Part shown: positions 42,120 to 50,083 of the stretch, in pieces
How the letters are laid out: each line of letters begins with the position of its first letter
Numbering within the stretch: the stretch's first letter is position 1
Notes under the pieces: generated by a model
Told to the model about the DNA's origin: nothing
Database searches by the model: none
Seen by the model: only the letters and a program-made list of their open reading frames with translations
Program-made: the position numbers and the translations under genes
Source of the DNA: Telmatobacter sp. DSM 110680
GTDB lineage: Bacteria > Acidobacteriota > Terriglobia > Terriglobales > Acidobacteriaceae
Reading direction: 5' to 3'
Length of the DNA: 64,000 bases
Assembly (NCBI RefSeq): GCF_039994875.1
Contig: NZ_CP121196.1
Span: forward strand, 4,402,001 to 4,466,000

Positions 42120-43160
42120 CTATGCCGTAACTTCAACCTCGGAACTCAAAGCTTCAATAGCTCGCAGACAATCCTCTCGGCTCACATCATGATGCGTCAC
42201 CATCCTGATCGCATTCGGCCCGACGGTACTCATCAATACGCCACGGCGCTTAAGCCGCGCCGTCAAGTCTGCCGCGTTCACGCTTCCCGTAAGCTTGAAA
42301 ATCACGATGTTCGTCTCCACCGATTCGATATCGATATCAACGCAGTCAAACTGCGATAAGGCTTCCGCTAAAAGCCGGGCATTCGCGTGATCCTCATGCA
42401 GCCGCTTCGGCATCTGCTCCAAAGCGATAAGACCAGCCGCAGCCAGGATGCCTACCTGCCGCATCCCCCCACCGAGCGCCTTGCGATAGATTCTTGCCTG
42501 GTCCATCAGTTCAGCTGACCCCACCAGCATCGATCCCACTGGCGCACACAGGCCCTTCGACAAGCAGAACATGATCGTATCGAACCCGCGCGTCAGTGTC
42601 TTAACATCCACGCCAAGCGCTGTCGATGCGTTGAAGATGCGCGCGCCATCGAGGTGCACCGGCAATTTGCGTTCTTTCGCGTGTGTCCAGATCTCTTCCA
42701 TCACTGCCAGCGGCGTGCATTTGCCGCCCGTCAGATTAGCTGTGTTTTCGATCTCAATCAGCCCGGTGGCTGCGCGAAATGCACCGCGCTTGTAGATCAC
42801 CGGTTCGATATCCGCCCACTTAAGCCAGCCCCGCTCCGTAGGAACGGCTCTTACCAGGCATCCGGAAAAAACTGCGGTGGTCGCCATCTCCCAATCCAGA
42901 ATGTGGGAGCGCGATTCGCAAATCACTTCCTGTCCAGGCTGCGTCAGCAGTCGAATCGCAATCTGATTCCCCATCGTGCCGGTCGGGACAAACAACGCCG
43001 CTTCACGACCGAATGCTTCGGCAGCCCGCTTTTCAAGAAGGTTGACGGTGGGATCTTCGCCATACACGTCGTCACCCACTTCAGCCGCCGCCATCGCTGC
43101 CCGCATCTCCGGTGTGGGCCGTGTCACCGTATCCGATCGCAGATCAATCAACTCAGACAT
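42120..43160 (-). CDS. ltaE: low-specificity L-threonine aldolase
   Basis: A 346-residue PLP enzyme that splits threonine or allo-threonine into glycine and acetaldehyde. Family motifs: IDLRSDTVTRPTPEMRAAMA, VGDDVYGEDPTVNLLE, FVPTGTMGNQIAIRLL, PVHLDGARIFNAST and the PLP-lysine segment IMFCLSKGLCAPVGS. Length and start match the family. It begins 57 bases after the exported protein gene at 43217-44206 on the same strand; that spacer is made wholly of 7-bp repeats, so no normal ribosome-binding site is seen. Confidence 0.94.
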   Translation of the reverse strand: MSELIDLRSDTVTRPTPEMRAAMAAAEVGDDVYGEDPTVNLLEKRAAEAFGREAALFVPTGTMGNQIAIRLLTQPGQEVICESRSHILDWEMATTAVFSGCLVRAVPTERGWLKWADIEPVIYKRGAFRAATGLIEIENTANLTGGKCTPLAVMEEIWTHAKERKLPVHLDGARIFNASTALGVDVKTLTRGFDTIMFCLSKGLCAPVGSMLVGSAELMDQARIYRKALGGGMRQVGILAAAGLIALEQMPKRLHEDHANARLLAEALSQFDCVDIDIESVETNIVIFKLTGSVNAADLTARLKRRGVLMSTVGPNAIRMVTHHDVSREDCLRAIEALSSEVEVTA

Positions 43161-43216
43161 TCGTCAGTTCTCAGCTTTCAGTCGTCAACTACCAGTTCGG
43201 TCCCTAGTCCCTACTT
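43161..43216. repeat. degenerate heptamer array (E), filling a whole spacer
   Basis: Eight 7-bp units occupy every base between the threonine aldolase ATG and the upstream gene's stop: TCGTCAG, TTCTCAG, CTTTCAG, TCGTCAA, CTACCAG, TTCGGTC, CCTAGTC, CCTACTT. The first five share a NNNTCAG core and the last three a CCTANTN-like core. Spacer length is exactly 56 bases. Confidence 0.75.
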
Positions 43217-44206
43217 CTAAGGTATCTGCGCCATCGGCATTTCCATCACCGGCGTCACCTTGCCGTTGATCGAAGCATAGGCCCACATTCCGTGAAAGTT
43301 CTCGCGCAATCCGGGTTGGGCTTTCAGCAGCGCGCCCAGAACCGCAATTGCCTCGGTCCGTGCCACCGCGGGATCGGTCGATCCCGTCGATTCATAGGTG
43401 ACGCCAAGGTCAGGTTCATGCAGAGAAGCGTCCAGACGCACACCATTGATCTTCCAGGTGCGGTCGCCGCTCTTCACCGAATACGGAAATGTATCTTCTC
43501 CGGGGCCACCCTTGATCTGCGACTGTTCCTGGACCAGCTTGTCGAGATTGGGCGAGGAGAGAAAATCCACGGGAAGTTCCAGGTAGCGCGCGGCCTCGTA
43601 GCAAAACCACGCGGACCATGGAAGATTGCTGTGCGCCAGTTCTCTTGCCCGCGTCCAGTACCAGACTGCGTCATGGCCGCCAAAGTTCCCTTGCCTTGAA
43701 GAGAATCCGCCCAGTTTCCAGCCAGAAGCCCCAGCCGAATCCCACGCCAGCACGAATCCCATCTGCCCCGCCAGGACTGCTCCGGCCGCATCAGAAAGAA
43801 TTAGGGCATATTCCCCCGGCGGCAACGCATGCATGTTGATCGTCACCGTAGAAGATCCATTCGCGTTGGAACAGAAGAACTGGGTATCAGAAGGCGCCGA
43901 AAGCGTACTGGCGTCAAGCAGATAGACATTGCGCAACTGCGCTTTGCCACCTTTCACAAGGGGACCTGCCTGCTCAATCGCTCCGCGAATTCCGTCCCAC
44001 TGTCCTGACAGGGCAGGCAGCAGCACGGTCTGAAGCGCACTGGTGTCCTGCCGTATCACCGCGTCGGAGAGTTGCTCTCCCATCGACACCAGGGTGCTAC
44101 GGTCTTGCGGTGTTAACTCGGCCTGTGTTGTACAACTTGCGGCAAACCCCGCCGCCGGCGCCGCCATCAACAAAGCGGCAATCAATTTCCTCGAGCAGAG
44201 GCGCAT
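43217..44206 (-). CDS. exported protein of unknown function
   Basis: A 329-residue protein. Signal peptide MRLCSRKLIAALLMAAPAAG with probable cleavage at AGFAAS. The mature part begins with a helical region (LTPQDRSTLVSMGEQLSDAV, ALQTVLLPALSGQWDGIRGA), then a beta-rich segment with LPPGEYALILSDAAGAVLAG, and a Trp-rich KLGGFSSRQGNFGGHDAVWYWTRARE. I recognise no catalytic motif. The ATG at 44206 follows AGAGGA; 13 extra in-frame codons precede it. It lies upstream of ltaE on the same strand, separated by array E. Confidence 0.7.
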   Translation of the reverse strand: MRLCSRKLIAALLMAAPAAGFAASCTTQAELTPQDRSTLVSMGEQLSDAVIRQDTSALQTVLLPALSGQWDGIRGAIEQAGPLVKGGKAQLRNVYLLDASTLSAPSDTQFFCSNANGSSTVTINMHALPPGEYALILSDAAGAVLAGQMGFVLAWDSAGASGWKLGGFSSRQGNFGGHDAVWYWTRARELAHSNLPWSAWFCYEAARYLELPVDFLSSPNLDKLVQEQSQIKGGPGEDTFPYSVKSGDRTWKINGVRLDASLHEPDLGVTYESTGSTDPAVARTEAIAVLGALLKAQPGLRENFHGMWAYASINGKVTPVMEMPMAQIP

Positions 44207-44437
44207 CACTTGCGTATCCTCTCTTCCGCACAGCGCCTTCGTCACTTGGGAGCTGCCGGTATCGCTATACGGTTATCCGCTGTACAAGCTTTTCCAGAGC
44301 TTTCATGAGCCCATTTGCACTCGAAAAAACTCGCTTCGAAAACGCTATGAGCGTTCTGCGGCCACTGATAGTCTAATTGAGTGGGGTGGCTCGTCTCCGG
44401 CCCTGCCGGGCGTGCACATTCCCGGAAACTGACTGCC

Positions 44438-45247
44438 ATGCGAATACTCGCCACGCCGCAATCGCGCCCCTCCTCCCATTCCCTGATCTCCTATTCCCTA
44501 ACGCAATGTGGGATGCTCACTAGCGCTGTGCTGGTCGCTCTGCTTGTCAGCGTCGGCTCAATTGCAGCGCAATCGCCATCTCAGCCAGCGGCCACAGCCT
44601 CAAAGCCCCACAAGGCTCGCGCCCACCAGGCAGCCAAAAAATCGCAGGTCCCCGCTCCGGTAGCCCAGACCCCCCCTCCCCCCCCCATGCCCGACTGGCC
44701 TGTCAACGACAAACCCAGTCCAGCATCGGTGGTATGGGATTCGACTGGTCTTCGCATCAATGCATCCAACTCCAGTCTTCAACAGATCCTGAATGAGGTC
44801 TCCACGGACACTGGAACAAAAGTTGAAGGTTTAGGCGCCGATCAGCGTGTGTATGGAAGCTATGGTCCAGGACAGGCTCGTGACGTCCTCGCACAACTCC
44901 TCCAAGGTTCCGGGTATAACGTCCTGCTCGCCGGAGATCTAGGTCAGGGAGCGCCGCGCGAAATGGTATTGAGTCCTCGGCGGAGCGGCGGCCCCGCAAA
45001 CGCGCCCGGCGTCGACAATCGTCAGCAGCAGGACCCCGACGAAGATATTCCGGACCAGCCGCAGCCTGAAGAACAACCCCAGCCTCCTCCTCCTGTTCAG
45101 GTTCCTCAAGCGCAAGGTGGCACTCGACCAGGGTTCGGTCCGAACGGTCCCATCCGCACTCCGCAGCAGGTAATGGAGGAAATGCAGCAGCGCCAGATCC
45201 TGATGCAGCAGCAGCAACAGCAGCAACAACAAAATCCGCAGGATTAG
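44438..45247 (+). CDS. exported STN-like domain protein with Gln-rich tail
   Basis: Up to 269 residues. A hydrophobic export signal (GMLTSAVLVALLVSVGSIAAQ) precedes an Ala/Lys/Pro-rich linker with APVAQTPPPPPMPDWP. The globular part, WDSTGLRINASNSSLQQILN to GSGYNVLLAG, resembles the secretin/TonB short N-terminal (STN) fold. The tail is Pro/Gln-rich, ending in a nine-Gln run. The start is uncertain: ATG 44438 puts heptamer array F inside the coding region, while ATG 44513 begins just before the hydrophobic segment and leaves the array intergenic. STN domains contact TonB-type or secretin partners, but none is adjacent. Confidence 0.65.
   Translation: MRILATPQSRPSSHSLISYSLTQCGMLTSAVLVALLVSVGSIAAQSPSQPAATASKPHKARAHQAAKKSQVPAPVAQTPPPPPMPDWPVNDKPSPASVVWDSTGLRINASNSSLQQILNEVSTDTGTKVEGLGADQRVYGSYGPGQARDVLAQLLQGSGYNVLLAGDLGQGAPREMVLSPRRSGGPANAPGVDNRQQQDPDEDIPDQPQPEEQPQPPPPVQVPQAQGGTRPGFGPNGPIRTPQQVMEEMQQRQILMQQQQQQQQQNPQD
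44472..44499. repeat. degenerate heptamer array (F)
   Basis: Four 7-bp units CCTCCCA, TTCCCTG, ATCTCCT, ATTCCCT lie just upstream of the hydrophobic export signal of the STN-like gene. The core TTCCCTG equals that of array A. If translation starts at 44438 the array is inside the coding region. Confidence 0.55.
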
Positions 45248-45354
45248 CTGCTGTCCCCTTTCGCAAAGTTGTGTTCGAGGATCGAATCGGGGCGCGCGAC
45301 GAGGCGCCTCCAACCTCAGCGTTGAAATGAGTGCATTACGCGGATGTTTTGAGT

Positions 45355-45519
45355 TTATTCAGGTGCGAGTTGTGTACCCACTTTGAGGGTGACACGGGCG
45401 CTGCGGGGACGCATCAGCGCAAAACCGATCCGAAAAAGACCATAAGCGGTAAGAACGCCAAAGGCCATCGATCCTACTGCGGCGCAAAACAACATCACCA
45501 GATTGAAAACGTCTGCCAT
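45355..45519 (-). CDS. 54-residue small membrane protein
   Basis: The frame MADVFNLVMLFCAAVGSMAF continues as GVLTAYGLFRIGFALMRPRS and ends ARVTLKVGTQLAPE. It has two short hydrophobic stretches (about 3-22 and 25-36) followed by a basic segment (MRPRSAR) that fits a cytosolic anchor. Codon choice, a GAAGAG just upstream of the ATG and a plausible membrane topology support a true gene. Function unknown. It is too short for most gene callers, and the opposite-strand frames are less convincing. Confidence 0.68.
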   Translation of the reverse strand: MADVFNLVMLFCAAVGSMAFGVLTAYGLFRIGFALMRPRSARVTLKVGTQLAPE

Positions 45520-45644
45520 CTCTTCAGACCCCCGTCGAAAATTGCTGGGGAAAAGTTCCTCGTTGGTTTAGTGCTGTCTGGCCCAGCTAACCTCGCCGAA
45601 TGCCACAGCTTTGTCTCAAGGATTGTCTCAGAGATTCTGTCGCG

Positions 45645-45674
45645 TTGACCCTTGTTTCTATTGGCAAATAGAAT
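45645..45674 (+). promoter_or_regulatory. uvrA promoter with overlapping palindrome
   Basis: TTGACC (45645-45650) and TAGAAT (45669-45674) are spaced by 18 bases, a good sigma-70-type promoter about 125 bases upstream of uvrA. The perfect palindrome TTCTATT-GGCA-AATAGAA (45656-45673) covers the spacer and -10 box, where a repressor would block the polymerase. Given the gene, a DNA-damage regulator is the natural candidate, but the sequence does not match the LexA boxes I know. Confidence 0.55.
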
Positions 45675-45799
45675 ACCCCCAGTACGTCCGTAATCCCGTG
45701 AGCGGCTTCGTAACGAAAGTTCACACGGGATCCCCGACAACAGTGTCATGTTGTTGGGGTGTCTTCACCGTACCCGCCAACTTCACGATCACCTGACGA

Positions 45800-48700
45800 A
45801 TGACCATCACTCACATTTCGGTGCGAGGCGCGCGCCAGCATAATCTGCGCGACATCAACGTGCGAATTCCTCGTAACACGCTCACCGTAGTCACCGGTCT
45901 CTCCGGATCCGGCAAAAGCTCGCTCGCGTTCGACACCATCTATGCGGAAGGTCAGCGCCGCTATGTCGAAACTCTCTCCGCTTACGCGCGGCAATTCCTC
46001 GACCAGATCGAGCGCCCCGACGTTGACTCTATTGAGGGTCTCTCCCCCGCAATCTCCATCGAGCAGAAGACCACCAGCCGCAGTCCTCGCTCCACCGTCG
46101 GCACCATCACCGAAATCTACGACTACCTGCGCCTTCTCTATGCCTCGGTCGGCACCCCTCACTGCCCTAACTGCGGTCGCCCCATTACTCGCCAGACCGC
46201 GGAGCAGATCGTTCAGCGCATCCTGCAGCTTGGCAATGGAGAGCGCGTCACGGTGATGGCGCCCGTTGTCAGAGGTCGCAAGGGCGAGTTTAAGGACTTA
46301 CTGGATCAGCTTGACCAGCAAGGCTTTCGCGCTCGCGTCGACGGAGAGATGGTTGACCTTTCCGAGCCTCCCGCACTCGACAAGCGCAAAAACCACGCCA
46401 TCGAAGCCATCGTCGACCGCATTCTATTGAAACCTGCGATATACGAGAATGAGAGCGCCCTATCCCTGGCGCAGCCAAGGGTGGGAAAACAGGAACCGCA
46501 TCCAGGCAAACCCTCCGTCGAAAAGCGACTTGAAACCGCCGTTACCAAAGCTCTTCAACTCGCGAACGGCCTCGTCCTGATCGGATTTGCCAGCGGCGAA
46601 GAGCAAGTCTTTTCCTCCTCGATGGCCTGCCCAGACTGCGGTCTCGACGTACCCAAACTTGAGCCGCGCAGCTTCAGCTTCAACTCCACCTTCGGTGCCT
46701 GCCCGGAGTGTCACGGCCTCGGCTCCCTTTACGATCTCGACCCGGCAAAAGTCATCACAGACTGGTCCAAGCCGCTGCTCGATGGTGGCCTGGGTCCCGG
46801 CTCCGCCTCGCAGTATCTGCTCCGACTCATCAATTTAGCCGCAGAACGCTACAGCATCGACCTCAAGAAACCCTTTGAAGACCTGCCGCCCAAGCAGCAG
46901 CACATCCTTGTCTACGGACCGCCCAAAGGCGAAGCTCCGCGCACCGGCTTCCACGGCATTCTCAGCTATCTGCGCGACACTATAGACGAAGCACGCAGCG
47001 ACGGCTACCGCGAGTACATGATGAACTTCATGTCCGCCACGCCCTGCCCCGCCTGTCGAGGAAAGCGTCTGCGCCCGGAGTCTCTGGCGGTCAAAATCAA
47101 TGGCCTCTCCATCGCCGACTTCACATCTCTTCCGCTCAACCGCGCACTTTCCGCCGCCTACGAATTCAACTTCACGGCGCGCGAAGCTCTCGTCGCCGAC
47201 CGCATTCGCCGCGAAGTCATCGAGCGTCTAGAATTTCTCTGCGCAGTCGGACTGAACTACCTCTCCCTAAATCGCAATGCCGCGACACTTTCTGGCGGTG
47301 AAGGCCAGCGCATCCGCCTCGCCACGCAGATCGGCTCGCGCCTCCGTGGCGTCCTCTACGTTTTAGACGAACCCTCCATCGGCCTACACCAACGCGACAA
47401 CACGCGCCTCATCGAGGCTCTCGTCCGCCTGCGCGATCTCGGCAACACCGTTCTCGTTGTCGAACATGACGAAGACACAATCCGGCACGCCGACTATGTA
47501 CTGGACCTCGGACCCGGCGCGGGACGTCTCGGCGGTCACGTCGTCGCGCAAGGCACACCTGCCGACATCATGGCCTGCCCCGAATCGCTCACCGGGCGCT
47601 ATCTCTCCGGCGCCAGCGGTATTCTTCATCGTGCCGACCCGCGACCGCTGACTGGCAAATGGATCACTGTCCACGGCGCACGCGAACACAACCTGCAGGA
47701 CCTCACCATCCGCGTCCCTCTCGGCGTCATGACTGTCGTCACAGGTGTCAGCGGCAGCGGAAAAAGCACCCTCATCAACGACATCCTTTACCGCTCCCTC
47801 GCTAAGACTCTCTACGGCTCACGCGAAGAGCCCGGTGTTCACGAATCGCTCGAAGGCGCTGATCAGATCGACAAAGTCATTCGCATCGATCAGGCCCCGA
47901 TCGGTCGCACTCCGCGTTCCAACCCCGCGACCTACACGCAAGTCTTTTCGCCCATCCGCGATCTTTTTGCGATGCTCCCCGAGGCGCGCGAACGCGGATA
48001 CAAGCCGGGCCGGTTCAGCTTCAACGTAGCCGGCGGCCGCTGCGAAGCTTGCCAGGGCGACGGCCAGCGCCGCATCGAAATGAACTTCATGCCCGACGTC
48101 TACGTACAATGCGAAGTGTGCAACGGGCGCCGCTACAACCAGGAAACTCTCGCGGTAAAATTCCACGGCCACTCTATAGCCGACATTCTCGATCTCACCA
48201 TCGAAGACGCTCTGCCCGTTCTCGCAGATGTTCCGCAGGTCCGCCAGAAGCTTCAGACCCTTGTCGATGTAGGTCTCGGCTACGTTCATCTAGGCCAGAG
48301 CGCCACCACTCTCTCCGGCGGCGAGGCCCAGCGCATGAAACTCGCGCGTGAACTCTCGAAACGTCAGACCGGCCGTACGCTTTATCTTCTCGACGAGCCA
48401 ACTACCGGCCTGCACTTCGACGACGTCCGCAAACTCCTCGAAGTCCTGCACCGTCTTACCGACCTGGGGAATTCCATCATCATCATCGAGCACAACCTCG
48501 ACGTCATCCGCAATGCTGACTGGATCCTCGACTTGGGCCCCGAAGGCGGCGAAGACGGAGGCCGCATCGTAGGCGAAGGGCGTCCCGCCAAAATTGCCAA
48601 AACCCCCGGCTCGTACACCGGTGAGTTCCTCGCGCGCTACTATGCCTCGCACAACGGAAAACTCATTGAGATTCCAGCCGACGAGGTCTCTCCAGATAAG

Positions 48701-48853
48701 CCATCCGCCAACGGTTCATTGCCACCAAATGCTCTTCGTCCTGAGCGACCGCAGGGAGTCGAAGCACCTGCTGTTGCTCTTGCAAAGCCCGCTCGCACCA
48801 AACCATCGAAGCCAGCCCAAAAATCCAAGGTGAAGAAGCCGGTGCGCACATGA
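45800..48853 (+). CDS. uvrA: UvrABC excinuclease subunit A
   Basis: A 1017-residue damage-recognition ATPase of nucleotide excision repair. First ATPase: Walker A VTGLSGSGKSSLAFDTIYAE, signature LSGGEGQRIRLATQIG and VLYVLDEPSIGLHQRDN. Second: VTGVSGSGKSTLINDILY, LSGGEAQRMKLARELS and LYLLDEPTTGLHFDDV. Zinc modules include CPNCGRPI, CPDCGLD...CPEC, CPACRGKRL and CEACQGDG...CEVCNG. The C-terminus adds a Pro/Lys/Ala-rich tail of about 55 residues beyond typical UvrA. It works with UvrB (not in the window) and UvrC (51925). The 3' end overlaps the next gene by four bases. Confidence 0.97.
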   Translation: MTITHISVRGARQHNLRDINVRIPRNTLTVVTGLSGSGKSSLAFDTIYAEGQRRYVETLSAYARQFLDQIERPDVDSIEGLSPAISIEQKTTSRSPRSTVGTITEIYDYLRLLYASVGTPHCPNCGRPITRQTAEQIVQRILQLGNGERVTVMAPVVRGRKGEFKDLLDQLDQQGFRARVDGEMVDLSEPPALDKRKNHAIEAIVDRILLKPAIYENESALSLAQPRVGKQEPHPGKPSVEKRLETAVTKALQLANGLVLIGFASGEEQVFSSSMACPDCGLDVPKLEPRSFSFNSTFGACPECHGLGSLYDLDPAKVITDWSKPLLDGGLGPGSASQYLLRLINLAAERYSIDLKKPFEDLPPKQQHILVYGPPKGEAPRTGFHGILSYLRDTIDEARSDGYREYMMNFMSATPCPACRGKRLRPESLAVKINGLSIADFTSLPLNRALSAAYEFNFTAREALVADRIRREVIERLEFLCAVGLNYLSLNRNAATLSGGEGQRIRLATQIGSRLRGVLYVLDEPSIGLHQRDNTRLIEALVRLRDLGNTVLVVEHDEDTIRHADYVLDLGPGAGRLGGHVVAQGTPADIMACPESLTGRYLSGASGILHRADPRPLTGKWITVHGAREHNLQDLTIRVPLGVMTVVTGVSGSGKSTLINDILYRSLAKTLYGSREEPGVHESLEGADQIDKVIRIDQAPIGRTPRSNPATYTQVFSPIRDLFAMLPEARERGYKPGRFSFNVAGGRCEACQGDGQRRIEMNFMPDVYVQCEVCNGRRYNQETLAVKFHGHSIADILDLTIEDALPVLADVPQVRQKLQTLVDVGLGYVHLGQSATTLSGGEAQRMKLARELSKRQTGRTLYLLDEPTTGLHFDDVRKLLEVLHRLTDLGNSIIIIEHNLDVIRNADWILDLGPEGGEDGGRIVGEGRPAKIAKTPGSYTGEFLARYYASHNGKLIEIPADEVSPDKPSANGSLPPNALRPERPQGVEAPAVALAKPARTKPSKPAQKSKVKKPVRT

Positions 48854-49914
48854 GCACATTTCCCGAGCCGCTTCCCGGCGCACCTGAAGAATCACCCTCC
48901 TCCTTACAGGAAGATTCAGATTCCAGCGATCCCCTTTCGCCCGCTAACACCTCCGCGCCACCCGCAGAATGGACCGGCACGCCTGAAGGCATAACTCCTG
49001 AGTCGACTGGCTCGTTAGCTGACATAGGCGCGGCGCTACCACCGGCCGATGAGACTGCGCACCAACCCATCTTCGCCCATTACGCTGCTCCGCCAGCACC
49101 AAGCGAAGAGCGTATCCCACACGTTGGCCACGTTGCTCTGCTCGGCCTCCTCGTCGTCTTCGGATTGATTGGCACCTTCATGCTGGTACCGCTCGCCTTG
49201 CATTTCCACCTTTTCGGAATCTCGGCAATCTCGCAGGCCGCCACCGATTACCGCTACGCGCTCGGCAGCCAGGCTATCCAATACTTCATTACATTCGCGG
49301 GGAGCCTCATCGTGTTCCCGCTCATCTGGCGCAAACCCTTCTTCGAAGGAATTCACTGGCACGCCGACACCGCGCGGCAGCGCATGGGACGACTCGTCAG
49401 TGTTGCCGTGCTTTGCTTCTTCGTGGCTATCGTCAACGGCATGCTCATGCCCGGTCCCACCAACGCGCCTATCGATCAGCTCTTCCACGCTCCCGGCGCA
49501 GCCTGGGTTCTCTTTTTGTTTGGTGTCACCGTCGCTCCATTTTTTGAAGAAATGGCCTTCCGCGGATTTCTTCTTCCATCACTCTCCACCGCATACGACT
49601 GGACGGTGAAGCAATTAACCGGCGTACCCCGCCGCCCGCTCGACGAATTCGATAATCCGCAGTGGTCCCTCCCCGCAATGATCGTCGCCTCCCTTGTCAC
49701 CAGCGTTCCTTTCGCGCTGATGCACGGTGCCCAAACCAGCTGGTCCCTCGGACCGTTCCTGCTTCTCATCTTTGTTAGCCTGATGCTCTGCTGGGTCCGC
49801 TTGAACACACGTTCCCTCGCCGCCAGCACCGTAGTCCACGCCACCTACAACTTCATGCTCTTTTCGTTTATGCTTCTGGGCACCGGCGGCTTCAAACACC
49901 TCGACAAGATGTGA
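48850..49914 (+). CDS. CPBP-family intramembrane protease
   Basis: A 354-residue protein. A 90-residue acidic, Pro/Ser-rich cytosolic N-terminus is followed by about seven membrane helices (from residue ~95). The Abi/CPBP (CAAX-type protease) motifs are FFEEMAFRGFLLP (Glu233-Glu234 with Arg238) and FALMHGAQTSWSLGPFLL (the later His), with a third helix of VVHATYNFML. Members cleave membrane peptides or act in bacteriocin immunity; the substrate here is unknown. Its ATG overlaps the uvrA stop (ATGA), so it is coupled to uvrA, an unusual partner. Confidence 0.85.
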   Translation: MSTFPEPLPGAPEESPSSLQEDSDSSDPLSPANTSAPPAEWTGTPEGITPESTGSLADIGAALPPADETAHQPIFAHYAAPPAPSEERIPHVGHVALLGLLVVFGLIGTFMLVPLALHFHLFGISAISQAATDYRYALGSQAIQYFITFAGSLIVFPLIWRKPFFEGIHWHADTARQRMGRLVSVAVLCFFVAIVNGMLMPGPTNAPIDQLFHAPGAAWVLFLFGVTVAPFFEEMAFRGFLLPSLSTAYDWTVKQLTGVPRRPLDEFDNPQWSLPAMIVASLVTSVPFALMHGAQTSWSLGPFLLLIFVSLMLCWVRLNTRSLAASTVVHATYNFMLFSFMLLGTGGFKHLDKM

Positions 49915-49949
49915 GAAGCAGCTGCTAGCGGTTAGCTCCTAGCCTCGAG
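49915..49949. repeat. degenerate heptamer array (G)
   Basis: Five units start exactly after the CPBP stop codon: GAAGCAG, CTGCTAG, CGGTTAG, CTCCTAG, CCTCGAG. Shifted by four bases they read AGCTGCT, AGCGGTT, AGCTCCT, AGCCTCG, which is the inverted form of array H at 50027. Confidence 0.7.
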
Positions 49950-50026
49950 CTTGCACATTCAACTTTGCCCAGAAGCGCCGTTCAAACGACGTCGACGGGG
50001 GCCGAAATTGCTTTTCAAGCAAGAGA

Positions 50027-50061
50027 AGTAGCTAGCAGCTTGTGGCTAGTAGCTGGAAGCT
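50027..50061. repeat. degenerate heptamer array (H)
   Basis: Five units AGTAGCT, AGCAGCT, TGTGGCT, AGTAGCT, GGAAGCT precede the pyrE start by 22 bases. Their reverse complement (AGCTTCC, AGCTACT, AGCCACA, AGCTGCT, AGCTACT) matches array G, so a transcript could fold the two together around a 77-base loop. Confidence 0.72.
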
Positions 50062-50083
50062 ATAACTCGCTACAATTCCCTTG

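Larger units (their letters stand above)
45248..45799. other. region between the STN-like gene and uvrA
   Basis: About 550 bases. It contains one short minus-strand gene (45355-45519), missed by usual length cut-offs, and a promoter-like region (45645-45674) for uvrA. The remainder, 45520-45644 and 45675-45799, shows no gene; the second part is the presumed uvrA 5' leader. Confidence 0.6.

Noticed and set aside
23803..50061. Heptamer arrays as CRISPR or microsatellite contingency loci
   Set aside because: Units are 7 bp without spacers, so not CRISPR. Units are degenerate and outside coding frames, so not simple slippage-type contingency repeats.
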